From Streptomyces megasporus (lineage in GTDB: Bacteria; Actinomycetota; Actinomycetes; Streptomycetales; Streptomycetaceae), in NCBI RefSeq assembly GCF_000718985.1, contig NZ_JODL01000003.1, positions 1 through 64,000 of the forward strand: 64,000 bases of DNA, given 5' to 3'. The translations under genes were made by a program, and so were the position numbers. Shown here piece after piece: positions 45,296-53,911 of this stretch (positions are counted from its first letter, which is position 1; every line of letters begins with the position of its first letter). The notes beneath the pieces are model-generated. The model had not been told where the DNA came from. It was given only the letters and a program-made list of their open reading frames with translations, and ran no database searches.

Positions 45296-46357
45296 ATGAG
45301 GTGGACGCTCCTCTACATCGCGTTCGGCGCTGTCGCGGTGTGGCTGCTGGCCGAGGTGCTGCTCCAGTACAAGGCGCGACTGCGGTGGCGCCTGCTGGCC
45401 TTCGGCGGTTTCGCCACGGTGGTCGTCGGTGTGGTGCTGCTGTCCTCGGTGGTGGTGATCGCGCTCGGCGCGGCGGCCTTCGCCGTCGGCCAGACCTTCG
45501 TCACGCTCTCCTACCGACGCGGTTTCACCGCGGGCTGGGCGCTCGGCGGTCCGCCCGGCACGAGCGGGCGCCGTCGCGAGGTGCGGCCCCTGCCGCCCAA
45601 GGACGCCGAACCGCACCTGGAGGTCTCCGACCTGCGGCCCGAACCGCCCCGGGAGCCGCCGTCCTACCGGCCCGAGCCGCTGCCCGACGACACCGTTCAG
45701 TACGGCGTCTACGAACGGGACTCCCACCCCGCGGACCCGCCGCACGACCCCTTGGACCAGTACGCCGGCGCGGACCACGCGGACGGAGCCGGCCGGGACG
45801 GGCAGGCGCCCCACGGAGGGCAGGACGACGGATACGGGTACGGCGGGGCGGAGCGGTACGCCCACCCCGATCCCTACGCCGATCCGTACGCGGGCGTCGC
45901 CTCCGGGCCCTCCCACGGTGGGGGTTACGACGGAGGTTACGACGGGGGCCACGGCGGCACATACGACGGGGCGTACGGCGGGGGCCACGGCGGGTCGTAC
46001 GACGGGGGGTACGCGACGACCGCCGCGGACGGCGCCCAGGGCGCCCAGGGGTACGCTCCCGACCCCTCCCACTCCGCCGGCGGGTACGGTCCCGGCGGGT
46101 ACTCCTCCGACGAACACGGCGGCGGTTACGGCTACGGAGAGGGGTACGGCGACGGGTACGGCGCCGGCCACACCGCCGATCCGTACGCCGGACAGACCTC
46201 GTACGACGGGGTGTGGGTGCCGCAGCAGCGCGCCGACGAACCCACGGCCGGGCAGTACGGTGGCCACGACCTGCCCCGAGAGGGCTTTGACGACGGCGGG
46301 TACGGCGCCTCCTTCGGCACCGGCCACCACCAGGACGAGCAGCGGCCCCGCCACTGA
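45296..46357 (+). CDS. membrane protein with Gly/Tyr-rich repetitive tail
   Basis: A 353-residue protein. Two membrane helices form the N-terminus (about 5-22 and 33-60), followed by a basic stretch, then a long disordered region from about 100 with PLPPKDAEP, RPEPLPD and very repetitive Gly, Tyr, Asp, His motifs (YDGGYDGGHGGTYDGAYGGG and related runs, 210-330). Related Streptomyces proteins share the two-helix start while the tail varies. Such Tyr/Gly-rich tails can drive condensation, but that is only an idea here. It starts 23 bases after metF with GGGGAGGA upstream, so it is probably co-transcribed. Confidence 0.8.
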   Translation: MRWTLLYIAFGAVAVWLLAEVLLQYKARLRWRLLAFGGFATVVVGVVLLSSVVVIALGAAAFAVGQTFVTLSYRRGFTAGWALGGPPGTSGRRREVRPLPPKDAEPHLEVSDLRPEPPREPPSYRPEPLPDDTVQYGVYERDSHPADPPHDPLDQYAGADHADGAGRDGQAPHGGQDDGYGYGGAERYAHPDPYADPYAGVASGPSHGGGYDGGYDGGHGGTYDGAYGGGHGGSYDGGYATTAADGAQGAQGYAPDPSHSAGGYGPGGYSSDEHGGGYGYGEGYGDGYGAGHTADPYAGQTSYDGVWVPQQRADEPTAGQYGGHDLPREGFDDGGYGASFGTGHHQDEQRPRH

Positions 46358-46418
46358 CCCGCGGGGCCCACCGCGGATCGGCGGCGGGGCCCGGACCCCG
46401 CTCCGACCGTCGCCGCGG

Positions 46419-47960
46419 TCACCGCGAGCCGCGCCAGTCGTCCCCCTCGACGATCAGCCCGGCGGCCAGCGCGCCCGACATCCCGGCGTGCGCCGGCCCG
46501 CCGCCGGGATGGGCCCAGCCGCCCACCCGGTACAGCCCGGCAGGCCGTGACAGGTTGGCCGCCCGCAGGAACGCGCCGCCCGCCCCCGCCAGCACGGGAG
46601 CGGGCACGGCGCCGCCCGGCGCCCCGGTCTCCCGCTCGGTGTCGGCCGGGGTGCGCACCTCGCGCCACAGCAGCCGTTCGCCCAGCCCCAGACCGGCGGC
46701 GTCCACGGCCGCCAGCGCCGCGTCGGCGCACCGCTCGGCCGCGCCCGGCGCCGTCCAGTCCACCGCGGCCCACTCGGCGACCGTCCAGTCCATGGCCTCC
46801 GCGCGGTCGGCGGGCCGCCGCGCTCCCGCGCGGTGCGGCGGCACGACCACCGAGAGCACCACCGCCTCGTGGTCCCCGTCGGGGACCAGCGTCGGGTCGT
46901 CGGGCCGCAGCACGGTGACGGCGCGCGTCGTGCCCCCCGGGCCCGGGGTGTGCACCACCGTGCGGTGGGCGGTGCCCTCGGGACGCCGCCCGCGCAGCGC
47001 CAGCAGCACGGTCAGCCGTCCCGTCGCGCAGCCGGGACCGCCGTCCGTGCCCGCGCCGCCCGCGCCGTCCTCGCCGCCGTTTCCGTCGCCGCGCAGCTCC
47101 GGGGCGCCGGTCCCACAGACCACGGCGTCGGCCGCCACCCGCGTCCCGTCCGCCAGCTCGACCCCGACGGCCCGGCCGTCGACCACGGTGATCCGGGAGA
47201 CCGCCGTGCCGAAGCGGAACTCCACCCCGCGCTCCAGACACCGCTCGTACACCGCGTCCGCCAGTGCCCGCAGGCCCCCGCGGACGTACCAGGTGCCGAA
47301 GGTGTGCTCCAGGTAGGGCAGGGCGACGGCGCTCGCGGGCGCCCGGCGCGGGTCCAGGCCGTGGGCGAGGACGTGGGTCTCCAACAGGGCCACCAGACGC
47401 GGATCGCGCAGCTCGGCCCGGGCGACCTTGGCGAGCGTGTCGGGGCGGCGGCGCAGCAGGCCGTGCCGCCGCGCCGGGTACGGATCACGGACCAGTCGGG
47501 CGCGGTCCACGGCCTCGGTCAGCGGCTCCTCCAGCAGCGGGCGGCGTGTGGCGTCCCACACCTCGCGGGCGCGGACCAGCAGATCGCTCCACCGCTCGCC
47601 CGCGCCGGCGCCGAGCGCGGCGTCGAGGGCCTCGACCGCTCCGGCGCGGGAGCCGCCCGGCAGGGCGACGGAGGTGCCGTCGACGAGGACGTGCCGCACC
47701 GCGGGCTCCACCTGGACCGTCTCGACGCGCTTCTCCAGCGGCTCACGGCCGGTCTTGACGAACAGGTCGCGCCAGACGGCCGGCAGATGGAGCAGCCCCG
47801 GACCGGTGTCGAACCCGAACCCGTCCCGCTCGTGGCGCCGCACCGCGCCGCCGTGGGTCTTCGTCCGCTCGTACACCGTCACCCGCCGGCCCGCCACGGC
47901 CAACCGGGCGGCGGCCGCCATCGCGCCCATACCGGCGCCGATCACCACAGTCCCTGCCAT
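46419..47960 (-). CDS. CrtI/phytoene-dehydrogenase-like FAD oxidoreductase
   Basis: A 513-residue flavoprotein of the phytoene desaturase/all-trans-retinol dehydrogenase family. The FAD fold is at the very start: VVIGAGMGAMAAAARLAVAGRRVTVYER, then FGFDTGPGLLHLP, GGLRALADAVYERCLERGVEFRFGTAVSRITVVDGR, and the C-terminal VGGWAHPGGGPAHAGMSGALAA. No carotenoid gene neighbours, so this is likely a CrtI relative with unknown substrate. It has its own promoter region that contains the repeated TGAGTAG motif. Confidence 0.88.
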   Translation of the reverse strand: MAGTVVIGAGMGAMAAAARLAVAGRRVTVYERTKTHGGAVRRHERDGFGFDTGPGLLHLPAVWRDLFVKTGREPLEKRVETVQVEPAVRHVLVDGTSVALPGGSRAGAVEALDAALGAGAGERWSDLLVRAREVWDATRRPLLEEPLTEAVDRARLVRDPYPARRHGLLRRRPDTLAKVARAELRDPRLVALLETHVLAHGLDPRRAPASAVALPYLEHTFGTWYVRGGLRALADAVYERCLERGVEFRFGTAVSRITVVDGRAVGVELADGTRVAADAVVCGTGAPELRGDGNGGEDGAGGAGTDGGPGCATGRLTVLLALRGRRPEGTAHRTVVHTPGPGGTTRAVTVLRPDDPTLVPDGDHEAVVLSVVVPPHRAGARRPADRAEAMDWTVAEWAAVDWTAPGAAERCADAALAAVDAAGLGLGERLLWREVRTPADTERETGAPGGAVPAPVLAGAGGAFLRAANLSRPAGLYRVGGWAHPGGGPAHAGMSGALAAGLIVEGDDWRGSR

Positions 47961-48015
47961 GTGCAGGGACTCTAGTCGGGTGGCCGTAACAGCTTTGCCG
48001 GGCTGTACGCAGAAG

Positions 48016-48048
48016 TGAGTAGGAGTACCTGAGTAGGGTTTTGAGTAG
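48016..48048. promoter_or_regulatory. TGAGTAG direct-repeat cluster upstream of the CrtI-like gene
   Basis: TGAGTAG occurs at 48016, 48030 and 48042, with GAGTAC at 48023; TGAGTAGGAGTACCTG resembles the MacR consensus (TGAGTACNNGTACTCA) with 10 of 14 fixed positions. It lies 56-88 bases before the minus-strand ATG. A MacR-like regulator is encoded in this window, so this is a candidate target. The match is incomplete. Confidence 0.45.
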
Positions 48049-48205
48049 CCGTGCGGATGGGCTTCGACCAGCGTGGACGGCAGAGTCGGAAACGACGGAC
48101 ACCACAGCGCCGCACCGCCGACACGGGGCGGCGGAGCGGCGCGAGGGCCGTCCGTGGGGGAACGCTCGGGGAATCACGGGGGACGGGCGTGGGAGGCACG
48201 GCGGA

Positions 48206-48859
48206 TCAGCCGGGCCCCCCACGCCCGCCGATCCGGCCGCGCAGCACCAGGGACAGGGCGCCGTGCACCTCGTCCAACGACCGCTCCGGCTGGAACACCT
48301 TCCAGTCCAGCGCCGCCACCAGCACCATCCCCACCAGGGCCGACGCCGTCAGCGAGACGTCGATCCCCGCGTCGGGCCCCGCGTCGATCCCCGCGTCGGG
48401 CTCCTTGTCCGGCCCACCGCCGTTCCCGTCGCCGCGCAACGCCCTCTCCACCACGGCCGTGACACGTCGCCGCACCGCCGCCAGGGTGGGCTGCCAGGTC
48501 CGGTTGGTCCGCCACAGCTCGGCGAGGTAGAGCTGCGCGAAGGCCGGACAGCGGTCGATGAAGACCAGCCCGGCCCGGACCATCGCGTCCAGCGTCTCCC
48601 CGCGGCCCGCGCCGCGCCGGGCCGCTTCGTCGGCGGCCTGTTCCAGCGAGGCGGTCAACTGCTCGACGCCGTGCCGCAGCAACGCCTCGAACAACCCGGT
48701 CTTGCTCTCGAAGTTGTAGTAGACCGTGCCCTTGGCGACGCCGGCGCGCTCGGCGATCTCCTCCACCGTGGTGGCGGAGAAGCCCTGCTCGGCGATGAGC
48801 GTCACGGCCGCGTCATAGAGCCTCTGCCGGGTCGTGTACCGGCGGGTGCCGCTGTTCAT
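48206..48859 (-). CDS. TetR-family transcriptional regulator
   Basis: A 217-residue regulator. The N-terminal helix-turn-helix is RQRLYDAAVTLIAEQGFSATTVEEIAERAGVAKGTVYYNFESKTGLFEALL, and the ligand-binding domain follows with a Gly/Asp-rich insertion (DGNGGGPDKEPDAGIDAGPDAGIDVS) around residue 155. The ATG is immediately downstream of three TTCAC/GTGAA half-sites that are probably its own operator. The ligand and targets are unknown; it divides the CrtI-like gene from the HEPN-domain gene and may control either. Confidence 0.9.
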   Translation of the reverse strand: MNSGTRRYTTRQRLYDAAVTLIAEQGFSATTVEEIAERAGVAKGTVYYNFESKTGLFEALLRHGVEQLTASLEQAADEAARRGAGRGETLDAMVRAGLVFIDRCPAFAQLYLAELWRTNRTWQPTLAAVRRRVTAVVERALRGDGNGGGPDKEPDAGIDAGPDAGIDVSLTASALVGMVLVAALDWKVFQPERSLDEVHGALSLVLRGRIGGRGGPG

Positions 48860-48868
48860 GTGCCGATT

Positions 48869-48892
48869 TTCACAGAGGTGAACGGGTTTCAC
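48869..48892. promoter_or_regulatory. probable TetR operator (three TTCAC/GTGAA half-sites)
   Basis: TTCAC-AGAG-GTGAA-CGGGT-TTCAC gives one inverted repeat (48869-48882) and a second overlapping one (48878-48892). It is located ten bases upstream of the TetR gene start, typical of autoregulation. Confidence 0.6.
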
Positions 48893-49150
48893 GGACTCGC
48901 CCCGGCCCCGGGGCCGTGCCGCGGGGGCCGGTCGCGGCGGGACGAGGCGCGCGGTGGTGACGGCCGTGGGGAGGGCGTGGGAGGCCGTGGAGGGGCCCGG
49001 CGCGGGATTGTGCCGCCCGGCACGTCCGACGCACCCCGACAGGAGGCGTTTGCCCAGGTCAGAGCCGATTGTCAGTGGCATGCGCAACGATGTTCGCATC
49101 GCGATGGCACATGTGACCTGCACAGCCACGACGACGACAGGAGGTTCGCC

Positions 49151-49651
49151 GTGAACGGGCCCCCGAAGGATGTCCACCCCGTGCTGCGCCGTGCCGCGGC
49201 CCCGCGGGCCGCGCTCGACCTGCTCGCCCAGGCACAACGCGGCCTGGACGAGGCGGCGGAGCTGGAGGACCCGAACGACCGTTACGCCACCGCGCACCTC
49301 GCGGCCCTCCGCACCGCCGCCGCGGTGCTCGCGGTGCGAGGCCGCCCCGAGTCCACCGCCCGCGCCAGAAGGCGGATACGCAGCGCCTGGGAGGTCCTCC
49401 CCGAGGTGGCGCCCGAGCTGGAGGAGTGGAGCCGGCTGTTCGCGGCCGGCGCGCCCCGCCGGGCCCGCGCCGAGGCGGGGATAGCGGGCGCGGCCGGCCG
49501 GCGCGACGCCGACGACCTGATACGCGACGCCGGGATGTTCCTGCGCATCGTCGAGCAGATGCTCGTGCGGCAGCCCGCGCTGCCCCTTCCCAGGACGCGG
49601 GAGGAGCCCGAGGAGGAAGGAGGGGGGAGCCCACGGCTGCGCGCGGGCTGA
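49151..49651 (+). CDS. SAV_6107-type HEPN domain protein
   Basis: A 166-residue helical protein. The GTG start has AGGAGG upstream. The HEPN fold starts at about residue 20 (ALDLLAQAQRGLDEAAELEDPNDRYATAHLAALRTAAAVLAVRG), with Arg44-X4-His49, the spacing of the HEPN RNase motif. A long helix pair follows and the C-terminal tail is proline-rich. This family is conserved and stand-alone in Streptomyces, with no partner gene visible. Nuclease activity is inferred from the motif, not shown. The upstream 291 bases contain the TetR promoter region; plus-strand promoter elements are not clear. Confidence 0.85.
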   Translation: MNGPPKDVHPVLRRAAAPRAALDLLAQAQRGLDEAAELEDPNDRYATAHLAALRTAAAVLAVRGRPESTARARRRIRSAWEVLPEVAPELEEWSRLFAAGAPRRARAEAGIAGAAGRRDADDLIRDAGMFLRIVEQMLVRQPALPLPRTREEPEEEGGGSPRLRAG

Positions 49652-49738
49652 GCACGCGCACGGGCCGGACGGAAGCGGCCGCGCGGACGCAATAGGCTGG
49701 GGCCAGCCAGCGTCTCGAGTCGCCGAGGAGCATCCGCC

Positions 49739-50518
49739 ATGTCCCGCCCCCGCGCATCCCTCCGCACCGCCGTGGTCTGGGAGGTCCTCAGGGAAGCACT
49801 CGTCGATCGGGTCAAGGCCGTGGGCCGGGAGACGCTCGACGTCCTCGACACCGGTGGCGGCACCGGCAACTTCGCCGTGCCCGTCGCCCGGCTCGGCCAC
49901 CGCGTCACCGTGGTGGACCCGAGTCCCGACGCCCTGTTCGCGCTGGAGCGGCGCGCGGCCGAGGAAGGCGTGGTCGATCGGGTGCGGGGTGTGCAGGGCG
50001 ATGTGCACGGGCTGTTCGAGGTGGCCGAGCGCGGAGGCTACGACGTGGTGCTCTGCCACGGAGTGCTGGAGTACGTCGACGACCCGGTCGAGGGGCTGCG
50101 CAACATCGCGGCCGCGCTGCGCCCCGGCGGCACCCTGAGCGTGCTCGCCGCCGGTCTGGGCGGCGCGGTGCTCGCCCGTGCCCTGGCGGGGCGCTTCACC
50201 GAGGCCCGTCGGGCTCTCGCCGACCCCGACGGGCGCTGGGGCGGTGGGGACCCGATGCCCCGGCGCTTCACGCCCGAGCGGCTCACGGAGCTGGTCGCCG
50301 CCAACGGCCTGGAGGTCGGGGCGGTCCACGGCGTGCGGGTCTTCGCCGATCTGGTGCCCGGCGCCCTGGTGGACGCCGAGCCGGAGGCCACCCAGGCCCT
50401 GGCCCGCCTGGAGGAGGCCGTGGCCGAGCTGCCCGCCTTCCGGTCCGTCGCGGCCCAACTCCACGTGTTGGCGCGCACACGTTCCGAGACCGACCCGGTC
50501 GCGGAGACGGAGGCGTGA
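49739..50518 (+). CDS. class I SAM-dependent methyltransferase
   Basis: A 259-residue methyltransferase. Motif I is DVLDTGGGTGNFAVPVARLGHRVTVVDPSPD (SAM site), then GVVDRVRGVQGDVHGL and VVLCHGVLEYVDDPVEGLRN (motifs II-III region) and RRFTPERLTELVAANGLEV. Similar to small-molecule/tRNA methyltransferases of the CmoM type, but with no clear target motif, so the substrate is unknown. GAGGAG lies nine bases before the ATG; TAGGCT at 49692-49697 is a -10 candidate. Confidence 0.9.
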   Translation: MSRPRASLRTAVVWEVLREALVDRVKAVGRETLDVLDTGGGTGNFAVPVARLGHRVTVVDPSPDALFALERRAAEEGVVDRVRGVQGDVHGLFEVAERGGYDVVLCHGVLEYVDDPVEGLRNIAAALRPGGTLSVLAAGLGGAVLARALAGRFTEARRALADPDGRWGGGDPMPRRFTPERLTELVAANGLEVGAVHGVRVFADLVPGALVDAEPEATQALARLEEAVAELPAFRSVAAQLHVLARTRSETDPVAETEA

Positions 50519-50704
50519 CGGAACGTGCGCACAGGACGCTTCGGCAAAGGTGGGGTAGGGCACAGGCGACCCGAAAGGCCGCTACCCGCCGTATGATCGA
50601 AGCACACCGTCCGGCATGACGGCGCGGCGGCAGGGGAATGAGAAGCCCAACGACCGCCTCCGGCATCCCGGTCCCGGTGGCACGAACTGGCGTTGAGGGG
50701 CGGG

Positions 50705-50733
50705 TTTCACGGGGGCGAATCCCTGCCTATCCT
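50705..50733 (+). promoter_or_regulatory. candidate promoter of sepX
   Basis: TTTCAC (50705-50710) and TATCCT (50728-50733) with a 17-base spacer, 49 bases ahead of the GTG start; AGGAGG lies about 5-8 bases before that GTG. Confidence 0.45.
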
Positions 50734-50782
50734 TGAAGGGTCGCATCCGGTCGCCCCCGCGACCGACGAGTAGGAGGACTCC

Positions 50783-51193
50783 GTGCCGCTCTCTGAGCAC
50801 GAGCAGCGCATGCTCGAGCAAATGGAGCGAGCGCTGTACGCCGAAGACCCCAAGTTCGCGACAGCGCTCGAGGGAGGCGAGCTGCGTACGTACACCCGGC
50901 GACGGGTGTACCAGGCGGTCGCGGGCTTTCTGGTGGGCGTCGCGCTCCTCATGGCCGGTATGGTCGCGCAACAGGTCGTCGTCAGCGTGCTGGGCTTCCT
51001 CGTCATGCTCGGCTGCGCGGTGCTCGCGGTGACCGGTTGGCGCAAGGCGCCCAAGCCCGGTGAACACCCCGTCCCCGAGGATCGGGGCCACCACGGTGGA
51101 CGACCACATCTCCGCAGGCAGGCACGTCCGCGCCGTTCGATGATGAACCGCATCGAGGAGCGCTGGCAGCGCCGCCGGGACGAACAGCAGTAA
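50783..51193 (+). CDS. sepX: DUF3040 membrane protein, SepX-like
   Basis: A 136-residue protein: an N-terminal cytoplasmic helix (PLSEHEQRMLEQMERALYAEDPKFATAL, the DUF3040 signature), two adjacent membrane helices (about 43-62 and 65-84) and a basic C-terminal tail (RGHHGGRPHLRRQARPRRSMMNRIEERWQRRR). DUF3040 protein SepX of Streptomyces helps place and stabilise Z-rings and cross-walls; I assign this name from memory of its domain and its place close to the division cluster. GTG start with AGGAGG. The convergent terminator follows. Confidence 0.85.
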   Translation: MPLSEHEQRMLEQMERALYAEDPKFATALEGGELRTYTRRRVYQAVAGFLVGVALLMAGMVAQQVVVSVLGFLVMLGCAVLAVTGWRKAPKPGEHPVPEDRGHHGGRPHLRRQARPRRSMMNRIEERWQRRRDEQQ

Positions 51194-51283
51194 CTCTCCG
51201 TGCCGAGGGTGCCACCGAGGTGGCGCGCGGCTCGCGACTCGGAGGTCACGGCCGGGCTCTCGGCGACGGAGGAAGAGAACGTG

Positions 51284-51325
51284 ACGGGTGAGGGGCCACC
51301 GATCCACCGGTGGCCCCTCACCCGT
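51284..51325. terminator. 18-bp hairpin terminator between convergent genes
   Basis: ACGGGTGAGGGGCCACCG pairs perfectly with CGGTGGCCCCTCACCCGT; a 6-base loop. It serves sepX from the left and the transglutaminase unit from the right. Confidence 0.78.
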
Positions 51326-51375
51326 GTCGTCCGTGCCGTCCCCGGCAGGGGCGCCCCGCTCACCCGCCCCGTCGC

Positions 51376-53880
51376 TCACGCCCGCTGCCGTGGCGGGCGG
51401 AGCCGCGAGGTCACCCGTCGCACCGCCCCGCTCCACCGCTCGTCCATCGCCGACCAGCGCTGTGACACCGCCCACAGCAGGCGCACGGACGACCGCGGCA
51501 GCAGCAGGGCCCGCAGCCGCTCCCCACGTCCGGCCGCCGCGTGGAGTCCCGCCCGCACACGGCGGACGTCCTCGGCCGCTCCCGGAACCGGCCGGGGCTC
51601 GGGGGCGTACAGGGCCTGCTCGACCCTCGTGGCCAGCCGGTGCGCCGCCTCGGCCGCCTCCCCCTCCAGCCTCCCGAGCCGCACCATGCGCTCCGCGGCC
51701 ATCCGGGGAGTGGCGGACTCCTCCGGGAGGACGCCGTAGTCCCAGGCGGAGTCGATCGTCTCCTGCCAGGCGGCGAGCACACGGGCGCCCCGGCCGCGCT
51801 CCCCGGCCCCCCGTCGGCCGGCCGGCGCGGCCGGGGCGACGGGGACGGCGCCGCCGCCCTCCTCGCCGGGCGCCCGAGCGTCGTCCGCCCCGTCCGCACC
51901 GCCCAGACGTCGGGCCCTGACCGTGTTCCGCCACAGCAGGGGCAGCGCCAGGAGACCCAGCACCGGCACGGCCGTCGCCACCACCGGCAGGACCGTCCTC
52001 ACCACCGCCCACAGCGCGTCCGCGAAGGAGTCGTCGGTGGGCTCGCCCTCCTCGGGGAGGACCGCCCCACAGCCCTCCGGGTCGTTCCCGGCCACGGCGC
52101 ACTCGTCGGTCCGCGACGGCCCGGGGGTCGGCTCGATGAAGTCGCTCGGCGGCGGGGCCGGGGCGTCCGACCGGTCGGGGGAGGGCAGGTCGGGCCGGGT
52201 GTAGTCCGGGGCGTTCCCACGGCTGGGCGTGGGCTCGAAGCGGGTCCAGCCCACGCCCTCGAAGTACAGCTCCGGCCAGGCGTGCGCGTCCTGCAGGCCC
52301 ACCGTCATCCCGCCGTCGCCGTCCGAGACGCCCGGTGTGAAGCCCACCGCGACCCGCGCCGGAATGCCCAGGGTGCGGGCCATCGCGGCCATGGAGAAGG
52401 AGAAGTGGACGCAGAAGCCCTCCCGCTCCTCCAGGAAGCGGGCGATGGCCGCGCTGCCGCTGCCGGCCTTCACCCGGGTGTCGTAGCGGAAGCCCCCGTC
52501 GGTCGAGAACCAGTCCTGGAGCCGGACCGCGCGCTCGTAGTGGTTGTCGGCGCCCTTGGTGACCTCCCAGGCCCTCTCGGCCACGACGTCCGGCAGCGAG
52601 TCCGGCACCCTGGTGTACTCCTCCAACAGGTCCCGGGGAGGCTCGGGCGCGGCGGCCAGTTGCCGCGCGGTCGGCCGCACCACCAGGCTGTCCACCCGGT
52701 ACCGCGCGCCCCGGGTGGTCTGCCCGCGGTCGCCGACGATCGTGCGGCCCTCCGGCTCGAAGCGCCACCGGCCGTCGATGCGCACCTCGTCGGCCGGGTA
52801 CGGCATGGGGAGCCAGTTCTGGGCGTACCAGCCGGCGGCCCGGAACGAGGTGGCGACCCGCTCGGTGCGGACGGCCGGGGAGAGTCCGGGCGGGGACGGC
52901 AGCGGCGTCGGCAGGTTGGTGATCCGTCGCTCCGAGGGCTTCCAGGCGGTGCCGTCGAACTGGTCCAGCGCCACGATCCGCAGGTACAGCTCCGAGACGT
53001 CCTCGGCGTCGGTCCGGTACGTCAGGACCGTGCGGTTGTTTGGCTGGTTCAGGCTGTCCTGCAGCGCGACCAGCGGATTGACCGCCGAGACCGTGCCGCC
53101 GCCCCCTCCGGGCCCCCGTCCGCCGCGGGCGGGGTCCAGCAGCCCGCCGCTCAGGGAGGGGAGCGCGGCGGGCGCCACCAGGGCGATGCCCAGCGCCAGC
53201 GCGCCGATCCGCCGCCCGGTGCGCCCCGGAGCCGAGATCGGGCCGGCCGTCCCGGTGGATACGGGCCGGCCGCGAGGATCGGTGCCGGCGAACACCTGGC
53301 CCCACCGGGCCAGCCGGTCCCGGCCCTCCGCCAGGAGCAGCAGCAGGTAGCCCCCCGCCGCGCACAGGAACCACAGCCAGCGCGTCTCGCCCTGGGACAG
53401 CCCGGCCGCCACCGAGTACAGCGCCAGCAGCGGCAGCCCGGCCGGGGCCGCGCTGCGGCACGTCACCGCCAGCACGTCCACCAGCAGGCCGATGACGACC
53501 ACGCCGCCCACCAGCAGCAGCCGGATGCCCTCGGTGACCGGGGCCGGGATCGCGAACCGTCCGACGTCGGCGGTCCCCTGCGCCAGCAGCGCGCCGAAGG
53601 CGTCGACGGCCGACGGGCCCGGGAGGAACCAGAACAGGGCGTCGTCCCGGACGAAGACGAAGGTGAGCAGCAGCAGCGACACCAGCGTCTGCGCCGCCGC
53701 CGGCACCGATCGGGCCGAGGTCGCCCGGCGGACCGCCACGCCCACCGCCGTCTGGACCCCCAAGAGGAGGGCGGCCTGCACGATCCAGCCCCCGGGGGTC
53801 ACCAGGGGCAGCAGCGAGCACGCCGCCGCCAGGGTGGCCAACCAGGCACCGAACGCCAGCCGGACCCGTCCGTCCATCAC
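51376..53880 (-). CDS. TgpA-type transglutaminase-like membrane protein
   Basis: An 834-residue polytopic protein. About six membrane helices occupy the first 230 residues (LAFGAWLATLAAACSLLPLV..., FVFVRDDALFWFLPG), followed by a large extracytoplasmic transglutaminase-like domain: Cys490 in EREGFCVHFSFSMAAMA, His533 in LQDAHAWPELYFEG and the acidic third position in WTRFEPTP. One further helix (about 632-655) precedes a cytoplasmic C-terminal domain. It is the last gene of the moxR-DUF58-tgpA unit, a widespread bacterial set for which a role in envelope protein modification or stress is suspected but unproven. The ATG is preceded by GAGGGG. Confidence 0.9.
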   Translation of the reverse strand: MMDGRVRLAFGAWLATLAAACSLLPLVTPGGWIVQAALLLGVQTAVGVAVRRATSARSVPAAAQTLVSLLLLTFVFVRDDALFWFLPGPSAVDAFGALLAQGTADVGRFAIPAPVTEGIRLLLVGGVVVIGLLVDVLAVTCRSAAPAGLPLLALYSVAAGLSQGETRWLWFLCAAGGYLLLLLAEGRDRLARWGQVFAGTDPRGRPVSTGTAGPISAPGRTGRRIGALALGIALVAPAALPSLSGGLLDPARGGRGPGGGGGTVSAVNPLVALQDSLNQPNNRTVLTYRTDAEDVSELYLRIVALDQFDGTAWKPSERRITNLPTPLPSPPGLSPAVRTERVATSFRAAGWYAQNWLPMPYPADEVRIDGRWRFEPEGRTIVGDRGQTTRGARYRVDSLVVRPTARQLAAAPEPPRDLLEEYTRVPDSLPDVVAERAWEVTKGADNHYERAVRLQDWFSTDGGFRYDTRVKAGSGSAAIARFLEEREGFCVHFSFSMAAMARTLGIPARVAVGFTPGVSDGDGGMTVGLQDAHAWPELYFEGVGWTRFEPTPSRGNAPDYTRPDLPSPDRSDAPAPPPSDFIEPTPGPSRTDECAVAGNDPEGCGAVLPEEGEPTDDSFADALWAVVRTVLPVVATAVPVLGLLALPLLWRNTVRARRLGGADGADDARAPGEEGGGAVPVAPAAPAGRRGAGERGRGARVLAAWQETIDSAWDYGVLPEESATPRMAAERMVRLGRLEGEAAEAAHRLATRVEQALYAPEPRPVPGAAEDVRRVRAGLHAAAGRGERLRALLLPRSSVRLLWAVSQRWSAMDERWSGAVRRVTSRLRPPRQRA

Positions 53881-53911
53881 CGTCCGCCCCTCGATCGCCG
53901 CTCCACCGCCA

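Noticed and set aside
46419-47960. Carotenoid biosynthesis cluster
   Set aside because: Only one CrtI-like protein is present; no CrtB, CrtE or cyclase genes are in the neighbourhood, so a carotenoid role is not supported.
50582-53821. A 1079-residue minus-strand open frame and a 1050-residue plus-strand frame (51541-54693) over the transglutaminase and DUF58 genes
   Set aside because: Both are composed of Gly/Arg/Ala/Pro-rich nonsense typical of out-of-frame reading of high-GC DNA; the conserved transglutaminase, DUF58 and other domain motifs are in other frames.
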